DNA from: Natroniella sulfidigena
Lineage (GTDB): Bacteria > Bacillota > Halanaerobiia > Halobacteroidales > Halobacteroidaceae
Assembly: GCF_023223645.1 (NCBI RefSeq)
Contig: NZ_JALKBY010000004.1
Span: 62,001-126,000 of the forward strand
Direction: 5' to 3'
DNA: 64,000 nt
In this document: piece by piece, positions 8,969 through 16,639 of the stretch
How positions within the stretch are numbered: the stretch's first letter is position 1
How the letters are laid out: every line of letters begins with the position of its first letter
Made by a program: the position numbers and the translations under genes
The notes under the pieces: generated by a model
Databases searched by the model: none
The model's input: the letters and a program-made list of their open reading frames with translations, nothing else
Told to the model about the DNA's origin: nothing

Positions 8969-9257
8969 TTGTGACTAGTTGTTGGTAGCTTGTGATTAGT
9001 AACTTGCTTATAAAATTTAAAGTGCGATCTTATTACAAAATAGCTTAACTTCAATTTACAATGTACAATTTACAAAATTGACAATTAAAACCTTTAAATC
9101 TTATAATCAAAATCAAATAAAGCTTATTATCACAGGGTTTTTCAGAGAACTTAAGTTTTTAAGGTCTTGATCTTTAATTGTAAATTGTACATTCCGTCAA
9201 TTGTGAAGCTCTATATCAATTAATTTTAACTAGTCACCAATCACTAATTACTAGCTA
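8969..9257. repeat. Composite intergenic inverted element with heptamer-phased arms
   Basis: The gap between dxr and ytvI is almost wholly a nested inverted structure made of degenerate 7-mers. Outer left arm 8969-9006: TTGTGAC, TAGTTGT, TGGTAGC, TTGTGAT, TAGTAAC. Outer right arm about 9221-9257 reads, on the minus strand, TAGTAAT, TAGTGAT, TGGTGAC, TAGTTAA. An inner pair uses another heptamer: 9053-9089 (AATTTAC, AATGTAC, AATTTAC ... AATTAAA) and its complement at 9172-9204. The core holds a shorter inverted pair around CCTTTAAA and TTTTTAAGG. No ORF fits. Related elements occur at 34122, 38334 and 63260. Confidence 0.8.
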
Positions 9258-10313
9258 TTACTTAACAACCGAAATCACCCCTGATTTAAAGATCGAATTT
9301 AAAATAATTATAAATAAGGGGCCAATAAAGAATCCAGCTACACCAAAAAATTGAACCCCTAAATAAAGTGCCATCAAAGTTGCTAAAGGGTGAACTCCTA
9401 TATTCTGACCTACTATTTTAGCTTCTGTTGACTGACGTACTACTGCAATTACAACATAATTAATTAATAATCCAAATCCTAAACTTGTATTACCGATTAT
9501 AAGATTATAAATAGCCCACGGAAGAAAGATCAAACTCGGGCCAATAACTGGAATTAAATCCAAGACTCCACAGACTAATCCAATTACAATTGCATAATTA
9601 CTTCGCAAGATCAAAAGACCTATAATAGAGATTATTGTTGTATTAGTAATTAAGATCAATTGAGCTCTAATAAAACCTACTATCGAACTGATAATATCCT
9701 GTTGCATAGCTCGAATCTTTGCTCTCCAATTACTAGGAATATGAGCTAAACAGCTTTCTATAATTAATTCTTTATCCTTACTCATAAAGAAAGTAGCAAT
9801 AAAACTAATAAAGAAGGTTATCACTACCCGTGGCAAACTTCTAACTACTCCCAACAAGTAAGTAAAAGAGAGGTTAATCATGTTTTTAGCTTGGTTATAA
9901 AGAACTTGTAAATTATCAAAGATAGTCTGCCTAACAGTCTCTGGTACTTTCCATTCATCAAATAAAGTACTTAAATTTCCATTCTGCTCTAATAGTTGCT
10001 CAAATCTAACCCCTAATTTATGATAATCAGGCAGATCATTTACTAACTTATCCAATTCAATCAATAATCTAGAAATACTAATTGTCAATAATAAACTAAT
10101 AAAGATTATTATAATTGCTAGTACTATAGCTACTGCTATACCACGTGAAAATCTAGCTTCCTTTTCCAAAAAAAGAACAGCAGGTTCGATCAAGCTAGCT
10201 ACAACAACAGCAATAATAAAAGGTAGCACATAACCAATTACATAATTTAAAATAATAATACTAGCAGTTGACACTCCTAATAAAATCAACCATACTTTAT
10301 AACTGCTCTTCAT
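9258..10313 (-). CDS. AI-2E family transporter (YtvI-like permease)
   Basis: Polytopic membrane protein of the AI-2E/PerM family, 351 residues. It has paired N-terminal membrane segments (residues 8-48), a third near 60-85, a soluble stretch around 90-150, then five C-terminal segments. The family signature GVLDLIPVIGPSLIFLPWAI lies near 251-270. Members include B. subtilis YtvI (sporulation-associated) and Na+/H+ antiporter-like proteins of halophiles; substrate cannot be deduced. It lies 12 nt from cdsA and downstream it meets the heptamer repeat element. It is an insertion relative to the Bacillus cdsA-dxr order. Confidence 0.87.
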   Translation of the reverse strand: MKSSYKVWLILLGVSTASIIILNYVIGYVLPFIIAVVVASLIEPAVLFLEKEARFSRGIAVAIVLAIIIIFISLLLTISISRLLIELDKLVNDLPDYHKLGVRFEQLLEQNGNLSTLFDEWKVPETVRQTIFDNLQVLYNQAKNMINLSFTYLLGVVRSLPRVVITFFISFIATFFMSKDKELIIESCLAHIPSNWRAKIRAMQQDIISSIVGFIRAQLILITNTTIISIIGLLILRSNYAIVIGLVCGVLDLIPVIGPSLIFLPWAIYNLIIGNTSLGFGLLINYVVIAVVRQSTEAKIVGQNIGVHPLATLMALYLGVQFFGVAGFFIGPLFIIILNSIFKSGVISVVK

Positions 10314-10325
10314 CCTCTTTCACCA

Positions 10326-11138
10326 TCACTTCAAGATCACCCACTGTAGATAATAGTATACAATAGGCAAACTGAATAATAAACTATCGAGTCGATCCAA
10401 CATTCCACCATGACCAGGTATCAATTCTCCAGAATCCTTAATTTGAGCATCACGTTTAAAAACAGAAGCAGCCAAATCACCTAATTGAGCCACCACTCCT
10501 ATAGTCCCTCCTAATATAACCCCTGTTAGATAATTAAATTCTAATAAGTATCTTCCCAAAATTATAGTAATTATAATACTAGCAGCCAATCCTCCTACTG
10601 CCCCTTCAATTGTTTTATTCGGGCTAATTTGAGGAGCTAGTTTATGCTGACCAAGATTCATTCCTACAAAATAAGCTCCCATATCGGTCAACCAGGTTGC
10701 TAAAATTGGTAGCCAAACAACAAATCTCCCCCAATTTTCTCCCCCTGCTTCAAGGTTATATAATAAGATTAAATGACTAAATAAGCCTGAAATATAAATC
10801 GGACCAAATAAAGTAACTGCTGTAGTCAAGATTGCAGACCGATCAACCTTAATTAAAATCTGCTTTAATAATAATGTAATTATACCTACAGATACTAAAG
10901 GATAGATTAAGCTTAAATCATTAGTTAGATAAATTATTAAAACCCATATTATCCCAATTGGATATCCAATTAGCTTATTAATTTCAATCCCCTTTGCTTC
11001 TACTAATTGATAATATTCATTGAGCCCTAAAATTACAACAAATAAATTAAAAATCAAAAATGGTACACCACCTAGATTAAAAATATAAATCAATAATGGA
11101 ATACCTACAATTGCACTTATAATTCGTTTAATTAACAT
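10326..11138 (-). CDS. cdsA: Phosphatidate cytidylyltransferase
   Basis: Membrane enzyme making CDP-diacylglycerol from CTP and phosphatidic acid, the branch point of phospholipid synthesis. 270 residues with about eight membrane helices. The CdsA signature is intact near the C-terminus: SVFKRDAQIKD followed by GELIPGHGGMLDRLDS. It starts 6 nt after uppS, the standard uppS-cdsA pair. A cardiolipin synthase, which acts further along the same pathway, is encoded at 52.4 kb. Confidence 0.97.
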   Translation of the reverse strand: MLIKRIISAIVGIPLLIYIFNLGGVPFLIFNLFVVILGLNEYYQLVEAKGIEINKLIGYPIGIIWVLIIYLTNDLSLIYPLVSVGIITLLLKQILIKVDRSAILTTAVTLFGPIYISGLFSHLILLYNLEAGGENWGRFVVWLPILATWLTDMGAYFVGMNLGQHKLAPQISPNKTIEGAVGGLAASIIITIILGRYLLEFNYLTGVILGGTIGVVAQLGDLAASVFKRDAQIKDSGELIPGHGGMLDRLDSLLFSLPIVYYYLQWVILK

Positions 11139-11144
11139 TTCAAT

Positions 11145-11939
11145 TTAACACCTACCCTTTTTAAGTCCTCCAAACCTTCTTTCTCTACTTTGAAACTCAG
11201 CTATCGCCTCTATAAAGGTTTCAGCAGTAAAGTCTGGCCAACAAGTCTGACTAAAATACAACTCAGCATAAGCTATCTGCCACAATAAAAAATTACTGAT
11301 TCTTTCTTCTCCGCCTGGTCTAATCAACAATGCTGGATCAGGTTGATTAGCAGTATATAATTCTGCAGCCACTTGAGATTCATCTATTTCTTCAAGACTT
11401 AGTTGCTCAGCTTTGACTTTAGCAGCAATACCTTTAGCCATCTCAATAATTTCTGCTCTCCCACCATAATCTAAAGCAATATTGACAGTTATTGTTTGAT
11501 TATCTGCTGTTATTTCCATTACCTCTTCAGCCATTTTTCTTACAGAGTCAGGTAGTCGATCTTTATAACCAATAATATTAACTTTAACTCCTTGTTGATT
11601 GAATCTATCAAGTTCTTTTTCAAATACTTGTTGAAAAAGCTTCATTAAAAAATTAACTTCTTTTTGCGGCCTTTTCCAATTTTCTGTTGAAAAAGTATAA
11701 GCTGTAATATAATCTATTCCTATCTTAGCAGAACATTCAACAATTTCTTTTAAACTTTCAACCCCAGATTGATGACCTGCAGTCCTAGGTAAGCCTCTTT
11801 GTTTTGCCCAGCGACCGTTGCCATCCATAATAATTGCTACATGTTCAGGAATTGGCCCTTGTTTTATTTCAGCTAAACTTTGTTTACTAGTAGTAACTTC
11901 TTTGGTACCGACTAATTTCTTCATCAATTTCTTTAACAC
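11145..11939 (-). CDS. uppS: Undecaprenyl diphosphate synthase
   Basis: Cis-prenyltransferase that extends FPP with IPP to C55 undecaprenyl diphosphate, the lipid carrier for peptidoglycan. 264 residues, slightly long because of a ~30-residue basic N-terminal leader. Visible motifs: VAIIMDGNGRWAKQRG (near 34-49) with the catalytic Asp, AGHQSGVESL, YTFSTENWKRP, and RPGGEERISNFLLWQIAYAE near the C-terminus. It draws on isoprenoids from the MEP pathway whose dxr and ispG genes follow in this cluster. Confidence 0.97.
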   Translation of the reverse strand: MLKKLMKKLVGTKEVTTSKQSLAEIKQGPIPEHVAIIMDGNGRWAKQRGLPRTAGHQSGVESLKEIVECSAKIGIDYITAYTFSTENWKRPQKEVNFLMKLFQQVFEKELDRFNQQGVKVNIIGYKDRLPDSVRKMAEEVMEITADNQTITVNIALDYGGRAEIIEMAKGIAAKVKAEQLSLEEIDESQVAAELYTANQPDPALLIRPGGEERISNFLLWQIAYAELYFSQTCWPDFTAETFIEAIAEFQSRERRFGGLKKGRC

Positions 11940-11965
11940 AGCCCAACCTCCCTTTTATAAAATAA

Positions 11966-11986
11966 CCCCCTCACTCCTAGAGGGGG
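11966..11986 (-). terminator. Short GC hairpin between frr and uppS
   Basis: CCCCCT (11966-11971) and AGGGGG (11981-11986) form a 6-bp GC stem with a 9-nt loop. On the minus strand it is followed by TTATTTT. It lies between frr and uppS, so it could be a weak Rho-independent terminator or attenuator. Confidence 0.5.
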
Positions 11987-12042
11987 AAGCTATCAAAAGA
12001 AATTATTGTCTTCTAGATCCTTGATCTAACTTTATTTTCTCC

Positions 12043-12600
12043 TTAAACATCCATAATAGCAGCATTCTTTTCTTCTAATAATTGATCAATCTTTTCTATG
12101 TATTCATCAGTTATCTCTTGAATATTTTCCAACCCACGATGATAATTATCTTCAGAGATTTCCCCTTCATTTTCTAACTCTTCTAAGTCACTATTAGCCT
12201 CTCTTCTGATATTTCTAATAGCTATCTTTCCTTCTTCAGCTCTGTTATTGACAACTTGGGCCAACTCTTTTCTTCTTTCTTCTGTCAATTGTGGAATATT
12301 GATTCTGATTACATCACCATCATTATTAGGAGTTAATCCCAAATCTGACTTTAAAATTGCTTTTTCAATCTCATCAATCACATTAGCATCAAAAGGTTTA
12401 ATTAATAACTGACGTGCTTCTGGAGCAGATACCTTTGCCATCTGATTTAAAGGAGTTAAAGCACCATAATACTCCGCTTTAATTCCATCAAGTAAAGAAG
12501 GTCTAGCCCTCCCCGTTCTTACTTTATTAAACTCACGTTTTGTCTTATCAACCACCTGATCCATCTTTTCTTTAGTCTCCTTAGCAACTTGAGCAATCAT
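12043..12600 (-). CDS. frr: Ribosome recycling factor
   Basis: RRF, which with EF-G splits post-termination ribosomes. 185 residues, exactly the family length. Characteristic segments: FNKVRTGRARPSLLDGIKAE (near 24-43), PLNQMAKVSAPEARQLLIKP (near 52-71), NNDGDVIRINIPQLTEERR and the C-terminal helical IDQLLEEK. It lies 27 nt after pyrH, the conserved rpsB-tsf-pyrH-frr order. Confidence 0.98.
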   Translation of the reverse strand: MIAQVAKETKEKMDQVVDKTKREFNKVRTGRARPSLLDGIKAEYYGALTPLNQMAKVSAPEARQLLIKPFDANVIDEIEKAILKSDLGLTPNNDGDVIRINIPQLTEERRKELAQVVNNRAEEGKIAIRNIRREANSDLEELENEGEISEDNYHRGLENIQEITDEYIEKIDQLLEEKNAAIMDV

Positions 12601-12627
12601 ATCACAACAACCCCCTCAATTTTGAAT

Positions 12628-13371
<744 letters not shown>

Positions 13372-13420
13372 CTAGAAACTAACTTTAATTCCTTTTTACA
13401 AGCACCAAATCAACTGTAAA

Positions 13421-13451
13421 AAAAGAGAACACAAACTGTGTTCTCTTTTTA
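13421..13451 (-). terminator. Rho-independent terminator after tsf
   Basis: A perfect 14-bp stem (13421-13434 with 13438-13451) and 3-nt loop. On the minus strand the hairpin ends in a run of T, directly after the tsf stop. It should end most rpsB-tsf transcripts before pyrH. Confidence 0.88.
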
Positions 13452-13460
13452 ATTCAATTT

Positions 13461-14114
13461 TTACTTGTTAATTTCACTCATAACTTCTTCTGCAAAACAT
13501 TCTTCTTCAACTTCAATTCCTTCTCCTAGCTCATATCGAGTAAAGCGACGAATATTGAGATTTTCTCCTAACTCTGCAACCTTTTCTGTTAATAAATCCT
13601 CAATAGTTTGGTCGGAATCTCTAATATACTCTTGCTCTAATAAGCAGTTTTGACTATAAAACTTATCTAATCTACCTTCTACTATCTTTTCAATAATATG
13701 TTCTGGTTTATCCTCATTAGCAGCTTGCTTTCTAAGTACTTCCTTTTCTTGTTCGATATCACTAGCTGGTACATCATCACGAGAAATATAGCTTGGATTA
13801 GCAGCAGCAATCTGCATTGCAATATTATTTACTAATTCTTTAAATGAGTCATTTTTAGCTACAAAATCAGTTTCACAATTGACTTCTAGTAAGACACCAA
13901 TCTTACCACCCATATGTATGTAAGAATGAACTAATCCTTGCGCAGCAGTTCGACCCGCTTTTTTCTCAGCATCAGCAATTCCTTTTTCTCTCAAGTACTC
14001 AACTGCTTTGTCCAAATCACCATCTTTCTTTTCTAAAGCTTTTTTACAGTCCAACATTCCTGCACTAGTCTTTTCTCTTAACTTTTTAATATCTGCTGTG
14101 GATATTCCCATCAC
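13461..14114 (-). CDS. tsf: Translation elongation factor Ts
   Basis: Guanine-nucleotide exchange factor for EF-Tu. 217 residues, the short form without the extra C-terminal coiled-coil subdomain of the E. coli protein (283). The N-terminal UBA-like domain reads IKKLREKTSAGMLDCKKALE (near 9-28). The EF-Ts signature VNCETDFVAKND is near 78-89, and VAELGENLNIRRFTRYE is near the C-terminus. The start is either of two close ATGs after a GGAGG site. It is transcribed with rpsB past an intervening attenuator-like hairpin. Confidence 0.97.
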   Translation of the reverse strand: MMGISTADIKKLREKTSAGMLDCKKALEKKDGDLDKAVEYLREKGIADAEKKAGRTAAQGLVHSYIHMGGKIGVLLEVNCETDFVAKNDSFKELVNNIAMQIAAANPSYISRDDVPASDIEQEKEVLRKQAANEDKPEHIIEKIVEGRLDKFYSQNCLLEQEYIRDSDQTIEDLLTEKVAELGENLNIRRFTRYELGEGIEVEEECFAEEVMSEINK

Positions 14115-14134
14115 CTAAACCTCCTTAGTTATTC

Positions 14135-14179
14135 AAAAAAGGCGTTTCATAAGGACGATAAGCATCCTTATTTCACGCC
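14135..14179 (-). terminator. Attenuator-like terminator between rpsB and tsf
   Basis: GGCGT/ACGCC (14141-14145 with 14175-14179) and ATAAGGA/TCCTTAT (14149-14155 with 14165-14171) enclose a symmetric 3x3 internal loop (GAA opposite GAA in the minus-strand RNA). A T6 run (14135-14140) follows on the minus strand. This is a plausible intrinsic terminator that would lower tsf relative to rpsB. Confidence 0.72.
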
Positions 14180-14193
14180 CTTTAGAGTTTACT

Positions 14194-14931
14194 TTAATCT
14201 TCTTGTACTTCAGTTTCTTGCTCTTTAGCAATCTCTTCTTGCTCAACTTGACCCTGCTTACCTTCTAAGACAGCATCAGCTATAATACCAGTTAATAATT
14301 TAACCGCTCTAATAGCATCATCATTACCAGTGATCATATAATCAATCACATCAGGATCACAGTTAGTATCAACAATTGCAACTACTGGAATTCCTAACTT
14401 ATTTGCTTCAGCAACAGCAATCTCTTCCTTGCGTGGATCAGCAACATAAAGAGCATCAGGTAATCCATTCATATCACGAATTCCACCTAAAAAACGAGTC
14501 AACTTATTACGTTCTTTCTCTAACTCCATAACCTCTTTTTTAGGCAAGACTTCGAAAATACCATCTTCTTCCATTTGCTCTAATTCTTCTAGCCTCTCGA
14601 TTCTCTTACGAATTGTTTGATAGTTAGTCAACATTCCACCTAACCATCTTTCATTAACATAAGGCATTCCACATCGTTCAGCTTCTTTTTTGATCGTATG
14701 CTTGGCCTGTTTTTTAGTACCTACAAATAAGATAGTCTTATCTTCACTAGCTAAATCACAAACAAAATCATAAGCTTTTTCTGCTAACTTAACAGTTTGT
14801 TGCAGATCTACTATGTAGATTCCGTTTCTTTCAGTGAAGATATAATCCTTCATCTTAGGATTCCATCTCTTTGTTTGATGACCAAAATGAACTCCAGACT
14901 CTAATAACTGCTTCATCGTAACTACAGACAT
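14194..14931 (-). CDS. rpsB: 30S ribosomal protein S2
   Basis: S2 of the small subunit, needed for S1 docking. 245 residues. Motifs: [20 protein letters not shown] (residues 6-25), the family signature, then [29 protein letters not shown] and a C-terminal [20 protein letters not shown]. The last ~20 residues are a Glu-rich tail. It opens the rpsB-tsf unit behind a strong promoter and a ~110-nt leader. Confidence 0.98.
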   Translation of the reverse strand: MSVVTMKQLLESGVHFGHQTKRWNPKMKDYIFTERNGIYIVDLQQTVKLAEKAYDFVCDLASEDKTILFVGTKKQAKHTIKKEAERCGMPYVNERWLGGMLTNYQTIRKRIERLEELEQMEEDGIFEVLPKKEVMELEKERNKLTRFLGGIRDMNGLPDALYVADPRKEEIAVAEANKLGIPVVAIVDTNCDPDVIDYMITGNDDAIRAVKLLTGIIADAVLEGKQGQVEQEEIAKEQETEVQED

Positions 14932-14977
14932 TACTACGGCACCTCCTCTCGGTTTTTAATCCTCCATTCTCTTCATC

Positions 14978-15011
14978 CCTTGATAAGACCCAAAGGGCAC
15001 CTTTATCAAAG
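14978..15011 (-). promoter_or_regulatory. Possible rpsB leader hairpin
   Basis: CCTTGATAA (14978-14986) pairs with TTATCAAAG (15003-15011) with one G-U pair, enclosing a loop with a small CCC/GGG stem. It lies inside the transcribed rpsB leader, between the promoter and the ribosome site. Autoregulation by S2 is known in other bacteria; assigning this hairpin to it is an inference. Confidence 0.4.
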
Positions 15012-15056
15012 TCCAAAAATGTGTGTGCTAATTTTATCTTCAATACACCATTAAGT

Positions 15057-15085
15057 AGTATACCACATGCCTCAAATAATATCAA
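15057..15085 (-). promoter_or_regulatory. Sigma-A-type promoter of rpsB-tsf
   Basis: On the minus strand TTGATA (15080-15085), a 17-nt spacer with TGTGG before the -10, and TATACT (15057-15062). This is the best promoter in the window and would start transcription about 15050, giving a leader of roughly 115 nt. Confidence 0.85.
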
Positions 15086-15103
15086 GATTTTTAAATATTT
15101 TTT

Positions 15104-15139
15104 CTCAACCTCAAGCTCAAATTTAAATCCAAGCTAAAA
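15104..15139. repeat. Hexamer-phased degenerate repeat
   Basis: Six units in strict 6-nt phase: CTCAAC, CTCAAG, CTCAAA, TTTAAA, TCCAAG, CTAAAA. It lies between the rpsB promoter and the upstream gene. Similar 6-nt arrays occur at 34414 and 60066. Confidence 0.55.
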
Positions 15140-15154
15140 TAACAGAAAATTGAA

Positions 15155-15787
15155 TCAGTTTGCTAACAAAGTTAGTAACATTTTTAAAGAAGACATGTCA
15201 GGAGAAAATTGATATGTTCCTGCCATAACCTTCTTTTCGCTATCTAATTGATCTAAAACTTGAATGAAAGCAAGCCGATCTTCAATTAATTCTTGCTCCA
15301 TCAATAAAGTAGCAACCTCCCTACTAGGCATACCTTCTGGAATTGTAATTTCAATTATTTCTTCATCAGCTTTTTCTTCAACTTCAACTTCTTCTTGCTC
15401 CAATATTCTTTCAGCTTCTGTAATTAACTCCTCTTGCTTTGTTTCGTCTATCTCTTTTTCTTCATCATCTTCTACTTCTTTAACCTCATCCTCTTCTTGC
15501 ATTTCCAAATCAATTAATACTTCCTCCAGCTCAACATCTTGTTCCAAGTTGATACCATTATTATGTCGTTGATAATCCTCCCCAGGAAAAGTCATTCCCA
15601 ACTCTCTAGCCTCAGTTATTATATCATCTTGATCAATTACTGGCTCAACTACCTCACTTTCATCCTCTACTGGCTGTCTTTCTTCAACAACTAACTCTTT
15701 TGGTTGGAATTGATAATCAGTACCTAATAATACTAAAGAAAAGACCACTAAAGTTATTCCTATCCCTAATAAAATATGCCGAATCAT
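15155..15787 (-). CDS. Membrane-anchored acidic protein with MltG/YceG-like C-terminal segment
   Basis: 210 residues. One N-terminal membrane segment (residues 5-23) is followed by a ~110-residue linker extremely rich in Glu and Asp. The last ~65 residues resemble the N-terminal LysM-like module of the lytic transglycosylase MltG (ITIPEGMPSREVATLLMEQE near 148-167, then RLAFIQVL and AGTYQFSPDMS). The catalytic MltG domain is absent, so it is not a transglycosylase. It probably sits outside the membrane and may touch peptidoglycan. As the last gene of the flagellar run, directly before rpsB, it may help motility or envelope assembly; its function is unknown. Confidence 0.6.
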   Translation of the reverse strand: MIRHILLGIGITLVVFSLVLLGTDYQFQPKELVVEERQPVEDESEVVEPVIDQDDIITEARELGMTFPGEDYQRHNNGINLEQDVELEEVLIDLEMQEEDEVKEVEDDEEKEIDETKQEELITEAERILEQEEVEVEEKADEEIIEITIPEGMPSREVATLLMEQELIEDRLAFIQVLDQLDSEKKVMAGTYQFSPDMSSLKMLLTLLAN

Positions 15788-16323
15788 TATTCTTCCCTCC
15801 GTGAATTCAACTTACAGATCAATTCCACTTCCCGCGTTCCTTTATCTAACTTTTGAGCTACCTCTGATAGTTCTAATCCTTGGTCTAATAATCGTTGAAT
15901 TTGATTATATTCTTCTTGCTCTGGAAGGCTTCTTTTTTGTTGGTTGTTACTAATCTTAACTTTGCTAGAATTTAAATTTGAGTTTGAAATATAATTAACA
16001 TCAATTCTTTTTTTGATCCCTTCAATCTTTCCATTCAACAGCTCAATATCTTCATCTAATTCTGTAATTAACTCCTTAACTGAGGTCAACTCTTCTTTAA
16101 AAGATTTATTATCTAATTTTGTATTTAATAATTTACTAAACTCCTCACTTGATTGTCTATTGTTTATCGCTTCTTGTAGTTTGCTAAGCTGAGCAAGTAC
16201 TTCTGATTCCAAATGATAATCCCCTTCCTTTTTCTCAGCCCGATAAGTCAATATTAAAGAAAGAAGAATTATTACAACCCCTAAAGTAAAAAATAGATAC
16301 TCCACCTTATTACCTCCTGTCAA
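15787..16323 (-). CDS. Single-pass coiled-coil protein with C-terminal helix-turn-helix-like tail (SwrB position)
   Basis: 178 residues. An N-terminal membrane helix (residues 8-24) is followed by a long predicted coiled coil (about 35-110) and a short C-terminal motif LDQGLELSEVAQKLDKGTRE (near 147-166), typical of DUF6115-like tails. B. subtilis has swrB, also an N-terminally anchored coiled-coil protein of about 167 residues, at this exact place between sigD and rpsB; SwrB activates flagellar export. Positional orthology is reasonable but sequence identity cannot be judged here. The stop overlaps the next start by one base. Confidence 0.6.
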   Translation of the reverse strand: MTGGNKVEYLFFTLGVVIILLSLILTYRAEKKEGDYHLESEVLAQLSKLQEAINNRQSSEEFSKLLNTKLDNKSFKEELTSVKELITELDEDIELLNGKIEGIKKRIDVNYISNSNLNSSKVKISNNQQKRSLPEQEEYNQIQRLLDQGLELSEVAQKLDKGTREVELICKLNSRREE

Positions 16324-16631
16324 ACTTTAATATCAATATATGAACCTCGTTTCTTACTGGGCAGTTGCTCATCATCTTCTTCGGCCTCTTCTTTACTTTC
16401 TTGCTCCTGCTTTTGCTCTTGAGCCTTTTCATCCTCATCATCAACTTGCTTATACTCAGTCTCTTCAGATTTGTTAACTCTATTTTCCTGCTTTATATTC
16501 TCTTTCTTTAACTCTTGAGCAACTTGATTATAATCTGAGTCAGGTTTGTTTTGCCGCTCTTGTTCTAGTTGATTAATTCTTAAGGATCGAGGAAGAGTTG
16601 TTTTAGGCGTAATCGGCTCAGTCATTTTCAA
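16320..16631 (-). CDS. Small highly charged protein, unknown function
   Basis: 103 residues, no recognisable domain. The N-terminus contains a Thr/Pro-rich stretch (MTEPITPKTTLPRSLRINQL) and the rest is Lys/Glu/Gln-rich and probably disordered or coiled coil, ending in GSYIDIKV. It overlaps the following gene by 4 nt and lies 8 nt after fapA, which supports it as a real gene in the operon. It may be an adaptor for FapA or the downstream membrane proteins; nothing in the sequence proves this. Confidence 0.5.
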   Translation of the reverse strand: MKMTEPITPKTTLPRSLRINQLEQERQNKPDSDYNQVAQELKKENIKQENRVNKSEETEYKQVDDEDEKAQEQKQEQESKEEAEEDDEQLPSKKRGSYIDIKV

Positions 16632-16639
16632 TCACCACC

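Noticed and set aside
8969-9257. CRISPR array
   Set aside because: Units are 7 nt with no unique spacers and no cas genes.
14855-15085. 76-residue minus-strand frame over the rpsB leader
   Set aside because: Overlaps the rpsB start and promoter; better explained as leader RNA.
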